A DNA stretch of 64,000 nucleotides. Source: CAZIRF01 sp964541755. GTDB taxonomy: Bacteria; Spirochaetota; Spirochaetia; Treponematales; Breznakiellaceae. Location of the stretch: positions 35,064-99,063 of the forward strand of contig CAZIRF010000006.1 of assembly GCA_964541755.1 (NCBI GenBank), given 5' to 3'. Below the pieces are notes generated by a model, which was not told the origin of the DNA, searched no databases, and saw nothing but the letters and a program-made list of their open reading frames with translations. Below are positions 18,275 to 26,343 of the stretch, piece after piece; the stretch's first letter is position 1; each line of letters starts with the position of its first letter. The translations under genes were made by a program, and so were the position numbers.

Positions 18275-19944
18275 GACTTGCGACGGCGGCGCTCTCACAG
18301 AAATTGGACGGGGAGGCTTCCCTTTGGGGCCTCGATTCGTCCGCTCTCGTTGAAGCGGCGGCGCGTTCCTGTGTCGAGGTATTCCTTGAAAAAGCCGCCG
18401 ATCGCCTGCCCCGGGCCGGCGAGGGGCTCTGTGTCCTTGCAGGGGGCGGGCACAACGCCGCAGACGCCCTTGTTTTTGCGCGAATTCTTCTTTTCAAACG
18501 CCTCATCGGATCCTCGCAGCTGCGGGTCGTCCTTCATCGCGAACCGGACTTCGGGCGGATGCCGGCTCCTCTTCGAGCGGTGTTGGAGAGTATGGCGCCC
18601 GTGGGCGCCAGGATCATGGTATGGGATGGCTCTGATGGCTCTGCCGCGCAGGCGATCGCCTCCTCCCGCCTCGTGCTCGACGGGCTCGCCGGAACGGGCT
18701 TGACGGGCCCCCTTCGCGGAAGTATTGCTGATATTGCCACCTTTTGCCGTTCGCTGCGAACGGGGCCGTCTTCGCCCTTTTTCCTGGCTGTCGACCTCCC
18801 CTCCGGGCTTTTTGACGGCGCCGCGAGCGACATGCCAGACGCCGTCGGGGACGGGACTGGCGGCGTCGTTCTCCCTGCAGACCTTACCCTGGCCATCGAA
18901 CCCGGCGCCTTGAGCCTCTTTGTCCCCCGAAACAGGGCCCTCTGCGGCGAAATCCTCCCGGTGTCCTCTGTGTTCCCTCCGGCCCTGCTCGACAAGGTCT
19001 GTCGCGATACCCTCTTGCCGAAGGCCCCCGTCAAAGCCGAAGACTGCCGTTTCATCGCCTCAATTTCCCCCGACGACTGGAAGACCCGGCGCGGCCAGCT
19101 GTCTGTCTGGGCCGGGGATATCGGAACCGCCGGCGCGGCCCTCCTCTGTGCGCGCGCGGCTCAAGCGGCCGGGGCCGGCTTCGTGCGGCTCCATGTCCCC
19201 GAAGCCCTGTATCCCTCCCTCGCCGGTGTCGCCAGTGGCTTGGTGCTCTCCCCGGAAGCTTCGCCCGATACGCAGGATGCCGCGACCGTCGCCGCTCTCC
19301 TGCCACAGGGCGGCAGCCTTCTGGCCGGCCCGGGCTGGGTAGCAACACCGCCCGGTACGGTTGGCCCTCATCGCACGGCTGTCCTCGAAGCCCTGTTCGC
19401 CGCAGAGGGGCGGGGGCGCTTCCTCGTGCTGGACGCGGGGGCCGTGCCAGCAGTCGCCTCTGGCGGACCCATGGGCCAGCCTTGGCGTTTTTCCGCCCAC
19501 ACCATCCTTACCCCGCACCCGGGGGAATTTGCCGCCCTCTGCGCCCTCTCTATAGAGGCGCTCCTGCAGGACCCCGATACCCCGCTGCGTGCGGCGGCCG
19601 CCCGCCACAACGCCGTCATCGTCCTCAAGGGCTCGGTGACCAGGGTTGCTCACCCGGATGGGCGCCTTGCCCTTCTGGATGGTCGCTTCCCGGCCCTCGC
19701 CTGTGCCGGCTCGGGGGATGTCCTCGCCGGGCTCATTGCCGCCCTCCTTTCGCGGGGGCCGGCCGAGCCGTGCGATGCCCCCGACTTCTGTTTCAAGGCC
19801 GCCTGTCTCGCCGTTCGCCTCCATCTCCAGGCCGCCCGTGAGCTCGCCTCATCGGTCGGCTTCTTCGACCCCGGCTATCTTGTCGGGCCCCTTTCCCGTG
19901 TCTGTGCAGACCTCTTTCTCCCGGGGGACCCCGATGCCCGATGA
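18271..19944 (+). CDS. nnr: Bifunctional NAD(P)HX epimerase/dehydratase (NnrE-NnrD), epimerase part degenerate
   Basis: 557 residues from a GTG that overlaps the previous stop (GTGA); an in-frame ATG at 18235 would lengthen it. It repairs hydrated NAD(P)H. C-terminal part (about 265-550) is the ATP/ADP-dependent dehydratase: ILTPHPGEFAALCALS, NAVIVLKGSVTRVAHPDG and ACAGSGDVLAGLIAALLS. N-terminal part (about 10-215) is epimerase-like with VDLPSGLFDG, but the signature GPGNNGGDG reads GGGHNAADA, so its activity is doubtful. The product overlaps the next gene by 11 bases. Dehydratase call is firm; epimerase function is inferred from position only. Confidence 0.85.
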   Translation: MRLATAALSQKLDGEASLWGLDSSALVEAAARSCVEVFLEKAADRLPRAGEGLCVLAGGGHNAADALVFARILLFKRLIGSSQLRVVLHREPDFGRMPAPLRAVLESMAPVGARIMVWDGSDGSAAQAIASSRLVLDGLAGTGLTGPLRGSIADIATFCRSLRTGPSSPFFLAVDLPSGLFDGAASDMPDAVGDGTGGVVLPADLTLAIEPGALSLFVPRNRALCGEILPVSSVFPPALLDKVCRDTLLPKAPVKAEDCRFIASISPDDWKTRRGQLSVWAGDIGTAGAALLCARAAQAAGAGFVRLHVPEALYPSLAGVASGLVLSPEASPDTQDAATVAALLPQGGSLLAGPGWVATPPGTVGPHRTAVLEALFAAEGRGRFLVLDAGAVPAVASGGPMGQPWRFSAHTILTPHPGEFAALCALSIEALLQDPDTPLRAAAARHNAVIVLKGSVTRVAHPDGRLALLDGRFPALACAGSGDVLAGLIAALLSRGPAEPCDAPDFCFKAACLAVRLHLQAARELASSVGFFDPGYLVGPLSRVCADLFLPGDPDAR

Positions 19945-20476
19945 AAAGCATCCCCTTTCGGCCGATGAAGAACGGGCCCGCCTCCACTTCCACTACTCGC
20001 GCAATGAACGCCTTGAAGGGGCCTCCGAGCAGGTTCGCGATCTCAACGAGAACCCCCGCGGCTCGAGGCCCGGCCTTCTCAAGACCCTGCTCCCCAACCG
20101 GGCCAGTGCCTTTCTCTTTCTGGCCATCATCATGTTGGCTTCCACCATGTTTGTGACACAGCTTCTGGACAAGACCGGCACGTCTCGTCTCGCCGGTCAT
20201 ATCCTCTCTGTAAAGGCGCTGGCTGTCGACCAGACCATTCATCTGGTCATTACCCGCAGCAACCCGGAGCGAAAGGCGCCGCCGGGGATCGTCAGCCTCT
20301 CGATACAGGGGCAGCCGGAGGGAACACAGCTTGTACGGGACCTGCTCTTTACGCATGAGGAACGGGAACAGTATCGCATGAGTTTTGAAGCCCCCAGCGA
20401 AAGTCTCATCCTTCTCTTTGCCACCGCCGAGGAACACCTTGTCCTGCGAACCTCGGTAATTCGGGCAGAAGATTGA
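19934..20476 (+). CDS. Membrane-anchored protein of unknown function
   Basis: 180 residues. The N-terminal 55 residues are charged and cytoplasmic-looking (DEERARLHFHYSRNERLE), one transmembrane helix follows (about 58-78, AFLFLAIIMLASTMFVTQLL), and the last 100 residues form a beta-rich outer domain (VSLSIQGQPEGTQLVRDLLF). Type II orientation is likely. Start ATG overlaps the end of the upstream repair gene. No family recognised; a conserved spirochaete membrane protein is my best guess. Confidence 0.7.
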   Translation: MPDEKHPLSADEERARLHFHYSRNERLEGASEQVRDLNENPRGSRPGLLKTLLPNRASAFLFLAIIMLASTMFVTQLLDKTGTSRLAGHILSVKALAVDQTIHLVITRSNPERKAPPGIVSLSIQGQPEGTQLVRDLLFTHEEREQYRMSFEAPSESLILLFATAEEHLVLRTSVIRAED

Positions 20477-20580
20477 CGCGAAGGCCCCCATTGCCCCCTC
20501 TTGCCCGCCATTTCGCTTGACCGCCTGCCTGCTCTTCGCCATTATTGAGCCACCGCGCCCCTGAAGCGCGGAAGGAGTAC

Positions 20581-20670
20581 CCTATGAGTGATGTACGCAA
20601 CGAGGCAGAGAATATCCGTGAATTCATCTTGTCAATCATCCCTATGAGTGATGTACGCAACGAGGCAGAG
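20581..20670 (+). repeat. Exact 30-base direct repeat at the glnS start
   Basis: The 30 bases 20581-20610 (start codon region, beginning CCTATGAGTGATGTACGC) recur unchanged at 20641-20670, with 30 unrelated bases between. The reading frame is kept through both. Confidence 0.95.
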
Positions 20671-22386
20671 GGAACGGCCAGCGTCCCCTCGAATTTTATC
20701 CGCGACTTCGTCGCAGAGGACCTCGCCGCCGGGAAGTGCACGGCCATTCGCACCCGCTTTCCCCCGGAACCGAACGGATGGCTCCATATTGGTCACGCAA
20801 AGGCCATCGCCGTCGACTTCGGAATCGCCGAACAGTTTGGCGGGACCTGCAACCTGCGCTTTGACGACACGAATCCGGAAAAAGAGGATCAATCCTATGT
20901 CGAGGCCATCAAGCGTGACATTGCCTGGCTGGGCTACGACTGGGGCGCTCGCGAGTACTATGCGAGCGACTACTACGAGTATCTGTACGAATTGGCGATC
21001 AAGCTGATCAAAAAGGGCAAGGCCTACGTGGACGACCTTTCCGATGAAGAGATGCGCGTCTACCGCGGGACTGCCGTCCCCGATAAAAACAATATCACCC
21101 ATACCCCTCCGGGAAAGGACAGCCCCTTCCGGGACCGCAATGTCGAGGAGAACCTCGACCTCTTCGCACGCATGAGGGCAGGGGAGTTTGCCGACGGTGC
21201 CAAGACCCTGCGCGCCAAGATTGACATGGCGCATCCGAATCTTGTCATGCGCGATCCGGTCATGTACCGCATCCGCCGCCAGAGCCACTACCGCGTGGGC
21301 GACACTTGGTGCATCTACCCCATGTACGACTTCCAGCACCCCCTCTCCGACGCGAAGGAGGGGATCACCCACTCCCTGTGCTCCCTCGAGTACGAGATAC
21401 ACCGCCCCCTTTACGACTGGTTTATCCGCGAAGCGGAGGTCTACCCCAGCCGCCAGATCGAATTTGCGCGCCTCAATATCAGCCGTACCGTCCTTTCCAA
21501 GCGCTGGCTCCTCCAGCTGGTAAAGGAAGGGCACGTGTCCGGTTGGGACGACCCCCGCATGCCAACCCTCTCCGGGCTGCGCCGGCGGGGCTACACCCCC
21601 GCTGCCATCCGCGACTTCATGTCCCGCATCGGCGTGGCCAAGACCGACAGCATGGTCGAGATCGCCCTCTTGGAACACTGCCTGCGCGAGGAACTCAACA
21701 AGACCGCCCGCCGCGCCATGGCCGTCATGAAGCCCTTGAAGCTCATCATCGAGAATTGGGGCGAAGACGAGGTGGACGAACTGGATGCGGTCAACAATCC
21801 CGAGGACCCCGCTGCCGGGACCCGGAAGGTCTCCTTTACCCGGGAACTCTGGATAGAGGCCGATGACTTCCAGGAAGTGCCGCCGCCAAAATACTTCCGC
21901 CTCTTCCCGGGCAACAGCGTGCGCCTGCGCTGGGCTTACATCATCACCTGTACCGGCTTCGACAAGGACGAGGCGACCGGCGAGATTACGGCCGTCCGCT
22001 GTACCGTCGACCGCTCGACCCGTGGCGGAAACGCCCCGGACAACCGCAAGGTCAAGGGGACCATCCACTGGCTTTCTGCAAAGACGGCCGTTCCCCTGGA
22101 GGTTCGCAACTACGACTACCTCTTCGCCGTCGACACCCCCATGGCGGTCGAGCCGGGCAAGAGCTTCCTGGACAACCTGAATCCCGCTTCCCGCGAGGTC
22201 CTCGAAGGGGCCCTGGGCGAGCCCTGTCTGGCCGAAGATTCAGACAGCGACATGCGCTGGCAGTTCGAACGCATCGGGTACTTTGTCCGCGACCCGGATT
22301 CAACGCCGTCTCGCCCCGTTTTCAATCGGGCCGTGGGGCTGCGCGACACCTGGGGGAAGATCGAGAAGAAGCAGGGCAAAGCCTGA
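20584..22386 (+). CDS. glnS: Glutaminyl-tRNA synthetase
   Basis: 600 residues; charges tRNA-Gln in the cytoplasm. Class I signatures: PPEPNGWLHIGHAKAIAVDF (HIGH) and ISRTVLSKRWLLQLV (KMSKS-like VLSKR). The catalytic domain ends near residue 365 and two beta-barrel anticodon domains follow. GAAGGAG precedes the ATG at 20584. The first 30 bases from 20581 are repeated exactly at 20641, so the protein begins MSDVRNEAE twice, 20 residues apart; the second ATG would give the ordinary family length but has no ribosome site. Presence of GlnRS means the organism need not use amidotransferase for Gln-tRNA. Confidence 0.96.
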   Translation: MSDVRNEAENIREFILSIIPMSDVRNEAEGTASVPSNFIRDFVAEDLAAGKCTAIRTRFPPEPNGWLHIGHAKAIAVDFGIAEQFGGTCNLRFDDTNPEKEDQSYVEAIKRDIAWLGYDWGAREYYASDYYEYLYELAIKLIKKGKAYVDDLSDEEMRVYRGTAVPDKNNITHTPPGKDSPFRDRNVEENLDLFARMRAGEFADGAKTLRAKIDMAHPNLVMRDPVMYRIRRQSHYRVGDTWCIYPMYDFQHPLSDAKEGITHSLCSLEYEIHRPLYDWFIREAEVYPSRQIEFARLNISRTVLSKRWLLQLVKEGHVSGWDDPRMPTLSGLRRRGYTPAAIRDFMSRIGVAKTDSMVEIALLEHCLREELNKTARRAMAVMKPLKLIIENWGEDEVDELDAVNNPEDPAAGTRKVSFTRELWIEADDFQEVPPPKYFRLFPGNSVRLRWAYIITCTGFDKDEATGEITAVRCTVDRSTRGGNAPDNRKVKGTIHWLSAKTAVPLEVRNYDYLFAVDTPMAVEPGKSFLDNLNPASREVLEGALGEPCLAEDSDSDMRWQFERIGYFVRDPDSTPSRPVFNRAVGLRDTWGKIEKKQGKA

Positions 22387-22409
22387 TTTCGTTCCGTCAC
22401 TCCTCGTTC

Positions 22410-22490
22410 TTGCCCTCTGGCGGGCGATGGGTTATCTTTATAGTACGGTGGGGCCGGTAAAAACCGGCCCCCTTGCCGGTGCGGGCCGGT
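22410..22490 (+). promoter_or_regulatory. Promoter and structured leader with two competing hairpins
   Basis: TTGCCC (22410-22415), 17 bases, TATCTT (22433-22438) gives a start near 22445. The leader then holds GGGGCCGGT (22450-22458) pairing with ACCGGCCCC (22463-22471) over an AAAA loop; ACCGGCCC (22463-22470) can pair instead with GGGCCGGT (22483-22490). The two pairings exclude each other. No T run follows, so a terminator role is not shown. Confidence 0.4.
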
Positions 22491-22533
22491 ACTTCTGCCG
22501 GGCATATCCCGGTCCATGGTGGAGATTCGCGGA

Positions 22534-22947
22534 ATGATGCAGTTTTACTTTTTATCGATAGTGTGTAATGTCTTGGCCGGTCTCGCCCTGCTTTTGAACG
22601 CGGAGGAATCCGGTTCCATGCCCCTCGTTGAGGGGCTGCGGGAGACCTTCAAGAACGAGACGACCCGCCTTGTGCTGGGTATACTCTCGCTCATTGCCGG
22701 CTTGTTCAAGATTCTTTCCGTCGTTCGTATGGACGTAGTGGTCGTGGGGGATCTCCTTCCGGCCCTCGCCGGTATATTGGCCAGCGTTGCCCTCTTCAAC
22801 GAGTACTATACCGCACGCAGCACCATAGAGCGCGAACCGAATCCCCTCTTCGCCGCCATCTTTATCACCCGTAAAAAGTGGATTGGCTGGGCGGCCCTCG
22901 TCGCGGCAGCCCTTCACTTTCTCTTTCCAAACGTCCTTTTTCTGTAG
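22534..22947 (+). CDS. Small integral membrane protein, conserved in spirochaetes (function unknown)
   Basis: 138 residues from MMQFYF; GTGGAG sits nine bases upstream, favouring this start over the ATG at 22516. Four hydrophobic segments (about 4-20, 43-62, 74-92, 118-137) suggest four helices; there are no charged pore motifs. Its leader is structured. The next gene, a NUDIX hydrolase, starts six bases after the stop. No function can be assigned. Confidence 0.7.
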   Translation: MMQFYFLSIVCNVLAGLALLLNAEESGSMPLVEGLRETFKNETTRLVLGILSLIAGLFKILSVVRMDVVVVGDLLPALAGILASVALFNEYYTARSTIEREPNPLFAAIFITRKKWIGWAALVAAALHFLFPNVLFL

Positions 22948-22952
22948 GCTCC

Positions 22953-23351
22953 ATGGGACGATCGGTAGCCGGTATCGTACAGCGCGAAGATGGCCTTTTT
23001 CTCGTGGCTCAGCGTATTCCCGGTGGGGATATGGGTGAACGCTGGGAGTTCCCCGGGGGTAAAGTAGAAGAGGGCGAGACTGATGAGGAAGCCCTGGTCC
23101 GCGAGTTTTGCGAGGAACTGGGGGTGGATGTGTCGGTTGGCGAGCACCTTGCGAGCGCCCGCTTTACCCATCATGGACGCGAAATTCCGCTCAACGCGTA
23201 CCGTGTGTTTCTTGGCGCAGGAGGGTTTCGTTTGACCGAGCACTCCCGCACCGCGTGGGTTCCCTTTAATGAAATAGCTGCCTTGGATTTCGCCGATTCC
23301 GACCGTCTCCTGCTCGATCAACTCGCAGCGAAACTGGTGATGCGGCGATGA
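22953..23351 (+). CDS. NUDIX hydrolase, MutT-like
   Basis: 132 residues. The NUDIX box is complete: GGKVEEGETDEEALVREFCEELG (G-x5-E-x7-REF-x-EE-x-G), the site that binds Mg and splits a nucleoside diphosphate linked to another moiety. Length, the AQRIPGGDMGERWEFP lead-in and the tail WVPFNEIAALDFADSD match 8-oxo-dGTP diphosphatases of the MutT group, which remove mutagenic nucleotides; other substrates remain possible. Translationally coupled to the following lipoprotein (ATGA at 23348). Confidence 0.9.
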   Translation: MGRSVAGIVQREDGLFLVAQRIPGGDMGERWEFPGGKVEEGETDEEALVREFCEELGVDVSVGEHLASARFTHHGREIPLNAYRVFLGAGGFRLTEHSRTAWVPFNEIAALDFADSDRLLLDQLAAKLVMRR

Positions 23352-23719
23352 AGGTGCGATGCGTATCAGTCTTGATTCTTCTCCTCGCCCTTTCTTCCTG
23401 TTCGGAAAAGCGACAGCTTGAGCGTATTGCCGATCCACCTCTTACCCCCCTTCTTTCCATCGAGACCCGTTGGGCAGTTATTTCGAGTGCTTATGTGCCC
23501 GTATACGATATCGCCGCCGCCAACGCGGTCGTTTTGGGCCACTATCGCAAGGGGACGGTTATCCCTGTGAGCCGTCGCATATCGCTGGGGGAGGGCGCGG
23601 CGCAGGAGTTGTGGCTGTATACCGAGGGGGAATACCCCGGTTGGGTGCGGGAAAAGGACTGCCTCGTCCATGATTCCCGCCCGCAGGCCCGTACTGCCGC
23701 CCGGGGGCTTCTCGAGTGA
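23348..23719 (+). CDS. Small lipoprotein, SH3-like
   Basis: 123 residues with signal peptide and lipobox LALSSC (Cys at residue 18). The mature part has a short strand pattern (RWAVISSAYVPVYDI, GTVIPVSRRI, ELWLYTEGEYPGWVREKDC) like an SH3-type domain in which the W-V-R-E-x-D-C end is typical of bacterial SH3 repeats. Possibly binds cell wall; this is inference. Starts inside the NUDIX stop and ends inside the start of the DUF445 gene. Confidence 0.65.
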   Translation: MKVRCVSVLILLLALSSCSEKRQLERIADPPLTPLLSIETRWAVISSAYVPVYDIAAANAVVLGHYRKGTVIPVSRRISLGEGAAQELWLYTEGEYPGWVREKDCLVHDSRPQARTAARGLLE

Positions 23720-25056
23720 AAACCCTCTTGCTCTTTGCCCTTCCTCCGTTTTTGGGTGCGGTGATTGGCTGGGTTACGAATGCCCTGGCGATCAAGATGC
23801 TCTTTCGCCCCCTTGAAGCGAAGCACTTGGGCCGCCTGCGCATTCCCTTTACCCCGGGAATACTGCCGCGTCAACGGCACCAACTCGCGCGCAATATCGG
23901 TCGCATGGTACAGCGGGAGCTCATTACCGAGGACATGTTGCGGGATCGCTTGGACGATCCCGGGGTGCAGAATGGTATCCGCGAGGGGATAGCGCGCTCG
24001 ACAGAGCAGCTTCTCTCCATGAGCCCTCAACAGCTATGGGAACGTCTTGACCGCTTTTTCCTTACGCGCTTCGAGCGCGATCTTTCGGCCGTCTTTGAGG
24101 ATGTCCTTTCGAAGACACTCGATTCGCCTTCCTTCGATGCGGTTCTCTCGCGTTTGCTCGAGGCTCTGGCCTCCCCACTGCTCGAACGTCCCGTAGGCGA
24201 TATGCTGCATGGCCTGGATACGGCCCTTGAAGGGCGGCCTGCAGTCGGGCGCGCTCGTATCGGCACGCTACTCGAGGGCCTGTGGCCGGAGCTCTGTGAA
24301 AAGACCCTCTCGCTCTTGAATGAACCCCAGGTGCGCCGGGCCCTCGAACAGCGGGGCAGGGTTTTTCTCGACGAGACGATACAGCGCTTGAGTTCCGTCC
24401 AGCGCTTTTTCATTTCTGCCGCCCAGTACGATGCGAGTCTGGCCCGGCGTATGCCACAGATAGTCGATTCCCTCATTGCGAAGATATCCGAGTACCTCGC
24501 CAGTAGCGAAGGACGGGGGGTTGTCATTCAACGTGCTTCGACCGCCCTGTCTTCGTGGCTTTCGCAGGAACCCTCCGCGATGCTCCAGCGCCTTGTTGGC
24601 GACTCTTCTTCGCAGAGTGTTGGCTCTTTTCTCGAACAGAATCTGGGTGTGGAAAGTGCGACCCTTCCCGCCCGTCTTTCGAAAGCCCTTGTCGCGGGCC
24701 TTCGTGCGCGCGGGGCTGCCGGGATGGTTTCGCAGCTTGAAGAGTGGATACGGGGTAGGGGAGATGAGACCATCTCCCGTCTTTTCCCCGCGAGCCGGGC
24801 TATTAAAGAGGGCCTTGACCGCCATGCGACGGGACTCCTGCTTTCCTTTGCCCATCAAAAACTTCCCCAGGCTCTCGCGGGGGTCGATATTGAGGGGCTC
24901 GTCGTCAAGCGCATAGACAGTCTCGAGATGGAGCGGGTGGAGCGCATTGTTCTCGATGTTCTTTCGGGCCAGCTCAAATGGATCAATGTCTTTGGTGCCA
25001 TACTGGGAGCCCTTATTGGCGCAATCCAGGTGGGTATCAGTTTTTTCTGGTCGTAA
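23716..25056 (+). CDS. DUF445-family membrane protein (YheB-like)
   Basis: 446 residues. The N-terminal helix and motif PPFLGAVIGWVTNALAIKMLFRPLE, followed by PFTPGILPRQRHQLARNIGRMVQ, are the family hallmark. A long helical, amphipathic middle (about 90-400) follows and a hydrophobic C-terminal helix (IQVGISFFW) closes it. Members are anchored at both ends with the bulk in the cytoplasm or periplasm; the function is not known. ATG overlaps the preceding lipoprotein stop. Confidence 0.85.
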   Translation: MKTLLLFALPPFLGAVIGWVTNALAIKMLFRPLEAKHLGRLRIPFTPGILPRQRHQLARNIGRMVQRELITEDMLRDRLDDPGVQNGIREGIARSTEQLLSMSPQQLWERLDRFFLTRFERDLSAVFEDVLSKTLDSPSFDAVLSRLLEALASPLLERPVGDMLHGLDTALEGRPAVGRARIGTLLEGLWPELCEKTLSLLNEPQVRRALEQRGRVFLDETIQRLSSVQRFFISAAQYDASLARRMPQIVDSLIAKISEYLASSEGRGVVIQRASTALSSWLSQEPSAMLQRLVGDSSSQSVGSFLEQNLGVESATLPARLSKALVAGLRARGAAGMVSQLEEWIRGRGDETISRLFPASRAIKEGLDRHATGLLLSFAHQKLPQALAGVDIEGLVVKRIDSLEMERVERIVLDVLSGQLKWINVFGAILGALIGAIQVGISFFWS

Positions 25057-25067
25057 AAAACCGCCTC

Positions 25068-25096
25068 TTGCCCAGTACGGGGCAGCCCGCTATACT
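25068..25096 (+). promoter_or_regulatory. tyrA promoter, leaderless type
   Basis: TTGCCC (25068-25073), 17 bases, TATACT (25091-25096), then six bases to the ATG at 25103; no ribosome site lies between. Confidence 0.6.
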
Positions 25097-25102
25097 GCCT
25101 CC

Positions 25103-25963
25103 ATGCGCTTGGCTGTCTATGGTCTCGGTCGTTTTGGCTCCCTGTGGGCCTCCCTTTTGTCCCGGGCCTTTCCCGTATGTGTCTCCTCACGCAACCCGGC
25201 CATTTCGGCTCCGGAGGGGACGGTGCGCGTGGATCTCGATGAGTTGTGTTCCTGCGATGTGGTTTTCCTCTGCGTTACGATGCGCGCCATGCGGGACGCC
25301 CTCGATACCCTCGTGCCCCACTTGAGAGCGGGGACGGTTGTCGCAGATACCTGTTCGGTCAAGCTCGCGCCCCTGTCCTGGATGGAGGCCGTTGTGCCTC
25401 CACAGTGCGGGATTTTGGCAAGCCACCCCATGTTTGGCCCGGAATCGGTCAAGGGGGGGCTTTCCGGTTTGTCGGTGATGTTGGATCCGGTACGCATGGA
25501 TGAAGGACGCTATCGCGAGCTGGCAGAGGGGCTTTCGTCTATCGGGCTTTCGATTGTACAGATGAGCTGCGATGAGCATGATCGGGCGGCGGCCCGCTCA
25601 CAGGCGCTTACGCACTTCGTGGGGCGCTCCCTCTTTCGCATGGGCCTTGCAGACACCCCCATCGCCACCCGCTGGTATCAAGCCCTTCAGTCGGTGGCTC
25701 GTCAGTGTGTACGGGATGCCCCGGCCCTCTTTACCGATATGCAAACTCTCAACCCCTATGCCCGCGTCATGCGCGATGAAGTCATCGCGGCGTTTGCCGC
25801 AACCATGGGTGAAATTGATCGCGGGGAAGATCCCGCCCCCGTCGATCTTTCGAAGCCCTGCGCAGATATCATGAATGTTTCCGACGAGGCCCTCGTTTCC
25901 GACGAGTCCTCGTCTTCGAAAAGCCCTGTCCCGATTCCTGTACCCGGAGGTTCCCGTGAGTGA
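25103..25963 (+). CDS. tyrA: Prephenate dehydrogenase
   Basis: 286 residues; oxidatively decarboxylates prephenate in tyrosine synthesis. N-terminal NAD-binding loop LAVYGLGRFGSLWASLL, catalytic-region motifs VADTCSVKLAPL and ILASHPMFGPESV (His and Ser-His-Pro signature), and QALTHFVGRSL in the helical dimerisation domain. The last 35 residues are a Ser/Pro tail outside the family fold. The gene has its own promoter and no leader. It ends overlapping the GTG of the bactofilin gene. Confidence 0.9.
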   Translation: MRLAVYGLGRFGSLWASLLSRAFPVCVSSRNPAISAPEGTVRVDLDELCSCDVVFLCVTMRAMRDALDTLVPHLRAGTVVADTCSVKLAPLSWMEAVVPPQCGILASHPMFGPESVKGGLSGLSVMLDPVRMDEGRYRELAEGLSSIGLSIVQMSCDEHDRAAARSQALTHFVGRSLFRMGLADTPIATRWYQALQSVARQCVRDAPALFTDMQTLNPYARVMRDEVIAAFAATMGEIDRGEDPAPVDLSKPCADIMNVSDEALVSDESSSSKSPVPIPVPGGSRE

Positions 25964-26336
25964 TCAGAAAGAACGAAAGAAAGCGTATCCACTGGAATCC
26001 ATGGAGGAATACGAGTTTGATACGGTTCTCGAAGAAGATATCAGTTTTTCCGGTTCCCTCAGTTTCAAAAAATCATTTTTGATCAAGGGGCAGCTGAGTG
26101 GCGAGATATGTGCCGAGGGGCCTCTGCTTATAGCGGGAACTGCCCGGGTTGAGGCCGATATTGACGCCCCTCAGGTTTTGGTTCGCGGTTACGTCAAGGG
26201 GAACATCAATGCCGCTTCGCGGGTTGATGTCGCCGCTTCCGGCACGGTCATCGGCAATATCAGCGCTCCGGAAGTTTTTATGGAGTCCGGCTGCGTATTC
26301 AACGGAACCTGTACCATGGACAGCGACCAGCAGTAG
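25956..26336 (+). CDS. Bactofilin family cytoskeletal protein
   Basis: 126 residues from a GTG with GGAGG six bases upstream. The core (about 30-120) has the repeating right-handed beta-helix pattern of bactofilins: GSLSFKKSFLIKGQLSGEI, GTARVEADIDAPQVLVRG, GNINAASRVDVAASGTVIGN. An acidic, disordered N-terminal tail precedes it, as usual. Such proteins polymerise into nucleotide-free filaments that set cell shape or position peptidoglycan enzymes. It overlaps tyrA by eight bases and leads a TPR gene. Confidence 0.9.
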   Translation: MSDQKERKKAYPLESMEEYEFDTVLEEDISFSGSLSFKKSFLIKGQLSGEICAEGPLLIAGTARVEADIDAPQVLVRGYVKGNINAASRVDVAASGTVIGNISAPEVFMESGCVFNGTCTMDSDQQ

Positions 26337-26343
26337 CACGGTG

